A DNA stretch of 13,622 bases from assembly GCA_017455945.1 (NCBI GenBank), contig JAFTLM010000279.1, positions 1 through 13,622 of the forward strand, written 5' to 3'. Shown here in pieces: positions 12,936 to 13,622 of this stretch. The notes under the pieces are model-generated. The model was not told the origin of the DNA. It saw only the letters and a program-made list of their open reading frames with translations, and searched no databases. This stretch comes from Clostridia bacterium. Lineage in GTDB: Bacteria; Bacillota; Clostridia; Oscillospirales; CAG-272. Every line of letters begins with the position of its first letter. The first letter of the stretch is position 1. A program made the position numbers and the translations under genes.

Positions 12936-13622
12936 TTATTTTGACGGTTTTGACTCCTTGATTTCGGTTCGTTTAAGCCTTCTGTATTTTGACGGGCTGG
13001 TTCCGTAGGAGGTTTTGAAGCATCTCAAAAAGTGTGCGAAAGAGCGGAACCCGCACTTGGTGCAGATTTCGGTAATCGAATGGTCGGTGGCGTACAGCAG
13101 ATTTTTGGCGTATTCAAGTCTCAGCTTTGTCACGTATTGGGTTATGGTACACGAGGTTTCGGCGTGGAAAAGCTGGCTGAGGTAGTGGGGCGAAAAGTTG
13201 CTTTGTGCCGCCAATTTTTCAAGCGATATTTCGTTTTTGAAGTTCTTGTGAAGGTAGAGCAACACGTTTTGTATCTGGGTTTTTCTGATGCTTTCTTCTC
13301 CGAATTCGGCACAGGAGCGGTCTCTTATGAGCAAAATAAGCGACTCTATGATTATGGAGCCTATCTCTGCCGCACCGCTTTCGTTTTTGTAGCACCTTTC
13401 CATAGCCTCAAAGAGCTTCAGGGCGATATCAAAATCGCTGTCCTCCAGCACGCAGCGGCAGTGTGAATTGATAACCGTGGCGAGAATGTTTCCGCTTACC
13501 GTATCCTGCTTGAAACGCACGTTGTATCGGCTGAAAGCTCCTCCGCTTTCAATTTCGTAGGAGTGTATGTCGGAAGGATTGATTATGTATATCGAGCCTT
13601 TTGTTATGCTTCTTTTCTTTCC
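12936..13622 (-). CDS. AraC-family transcriptional regulator, N-terminus cut by window edge
   Basis: The visible part is 228 residues to the right edge. The frame is open through the edge, so the GTG near 13520 is not the true start. The first visible residues include GSIYIINPSDIHSYEIESGG and RYNVRFKQD, the end of an AraC-type cupin sensor domain. The C-terminal DNA-binding domain has two helix-turn-helix motifs: ISLEKLAAQSNFSPHYLSQLF, and then ITEICTKCGFRSFAHFLRCFKTSYGTSPSKYRR, the AraC signature. A Lys-rich tail follows. It lies upstream of the redox operon on the same strand with a 110-bp gap and no clear terminator, so some read-through is possible. Its target and ligand are unknown. The gene may regulate the operon, but the palindromic operator there is not typical of AraC proteins. 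Confidence 0.92.
   Translation of the reverse strand, partial: GKKRSITKGSIYIINPSDIHSYEIESGGAFSRYNVRFKQDTVSGNILATVINSHCRCVLEDSDFDIALKLFEAMERCYKNESGAAEIGSIIIESLILLIRDRSCAEFGEESIRKTQIQNVLLYLHKNFKNEISLEKLAAQSNFSPHYLSQLFHAETSCTITQYVTKLRLEYAKNLLYATDHSITEICTKCGFRSFAHFLRCFKTSYGTSPSKYRRLKRTEIKESKPSK

Noticed and set aside
1..13622. Defence, phage, CRISPR or other novel multi-gene system
   Set aside because: All coding regions belong to recognisable metabolic, transport or regulator families; no repeats with spacers, integrases or toxin-like genes were seen.

Overview
The window looks like chromosomal DNA of an anaerobic member of the Clostridia (Firmicutes), probably an uncultured gut or rumen lineage. 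The reasons are a cysteine T-box leader, a lysine riboswitch, strong GGAGG-type ribosome binding sites, consensus sigma-A promoters with 17-bp spacers, and a glp-type trio ending in a DUF1667 protein. Base composition is roughly balanced. I see no tRNA or rRNA gene, phage, transposase, CRISPR array or known defence system. The content is core amino-acid biosynthesis followed by an accessory carbon/redox region. The most informative parts are the regulatory sequences.

Left part (1-2400, minus strand): cysE (serine O-acetyltransferase) followed by cysS (cysteinyl-tRNA synthetase, cut by the left edge). Upstream of cysE is a consensus promoter and a T-box leader with an apparent TGC (Cys) specifier. 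Uncharged tRNA-Cys should therefore switch on both cysteine synthesis and tRNA-Cys charging.

Second part (2440-5920, plus strand): a divergent promoter, a lysine riboswitch with an intrinsic terminator, then dapA, dapB (ATGA overlap) and, after a repeat-rich 202-bp gap, lysA. This gives the first two committed steps and the last step of the diaminopimelate/lysine pathway under lysine-sensing RNA control. Thus a T-box and a lysine riboswitch sit back to back in one 676-bp intergenic region. A two-way terminator closes the region.

Third part (5920-9775): a Gfo/Idh/MocA sugar-type oxidoreductase (minus strand) is divergent from an AraC-family regulator (plus strand). Between them lie two face-to-face promoters, an 18-bp palindrome and 21-bp-phased direct repeats that look like AraC-type operator sites. 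A neurotransmitter:sodium symporter (NSS) family transporter with its own promoter follows on the plus strand, ending in another two-way terminator.

Right part (9779-13622, minus strand): a tightly packed three-gene redox operon, read from right to left. It encodes a GlpA-like FAD dehydrogenase with a C-terminal [2Fe-2S] BFD-type domain, a second FAD/NAD(P) oxidoreductase, and a Cys-rich DUF1667 protein. The likely role is anaerobic glycerol-3-phosphate oxidation. Its promoter is embedded in a near-perfect 36-bp inverted repeat with 13-bp arms. Upstream, on the same strand, is a second AraC-family regulator whose N-terminus runs off the right edge.

A short intergenic repeat family appears at the cysE-cysS and dapB-lysA junctions. 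It runs up to and includes the ribosome binding sites of cysS and lysA.
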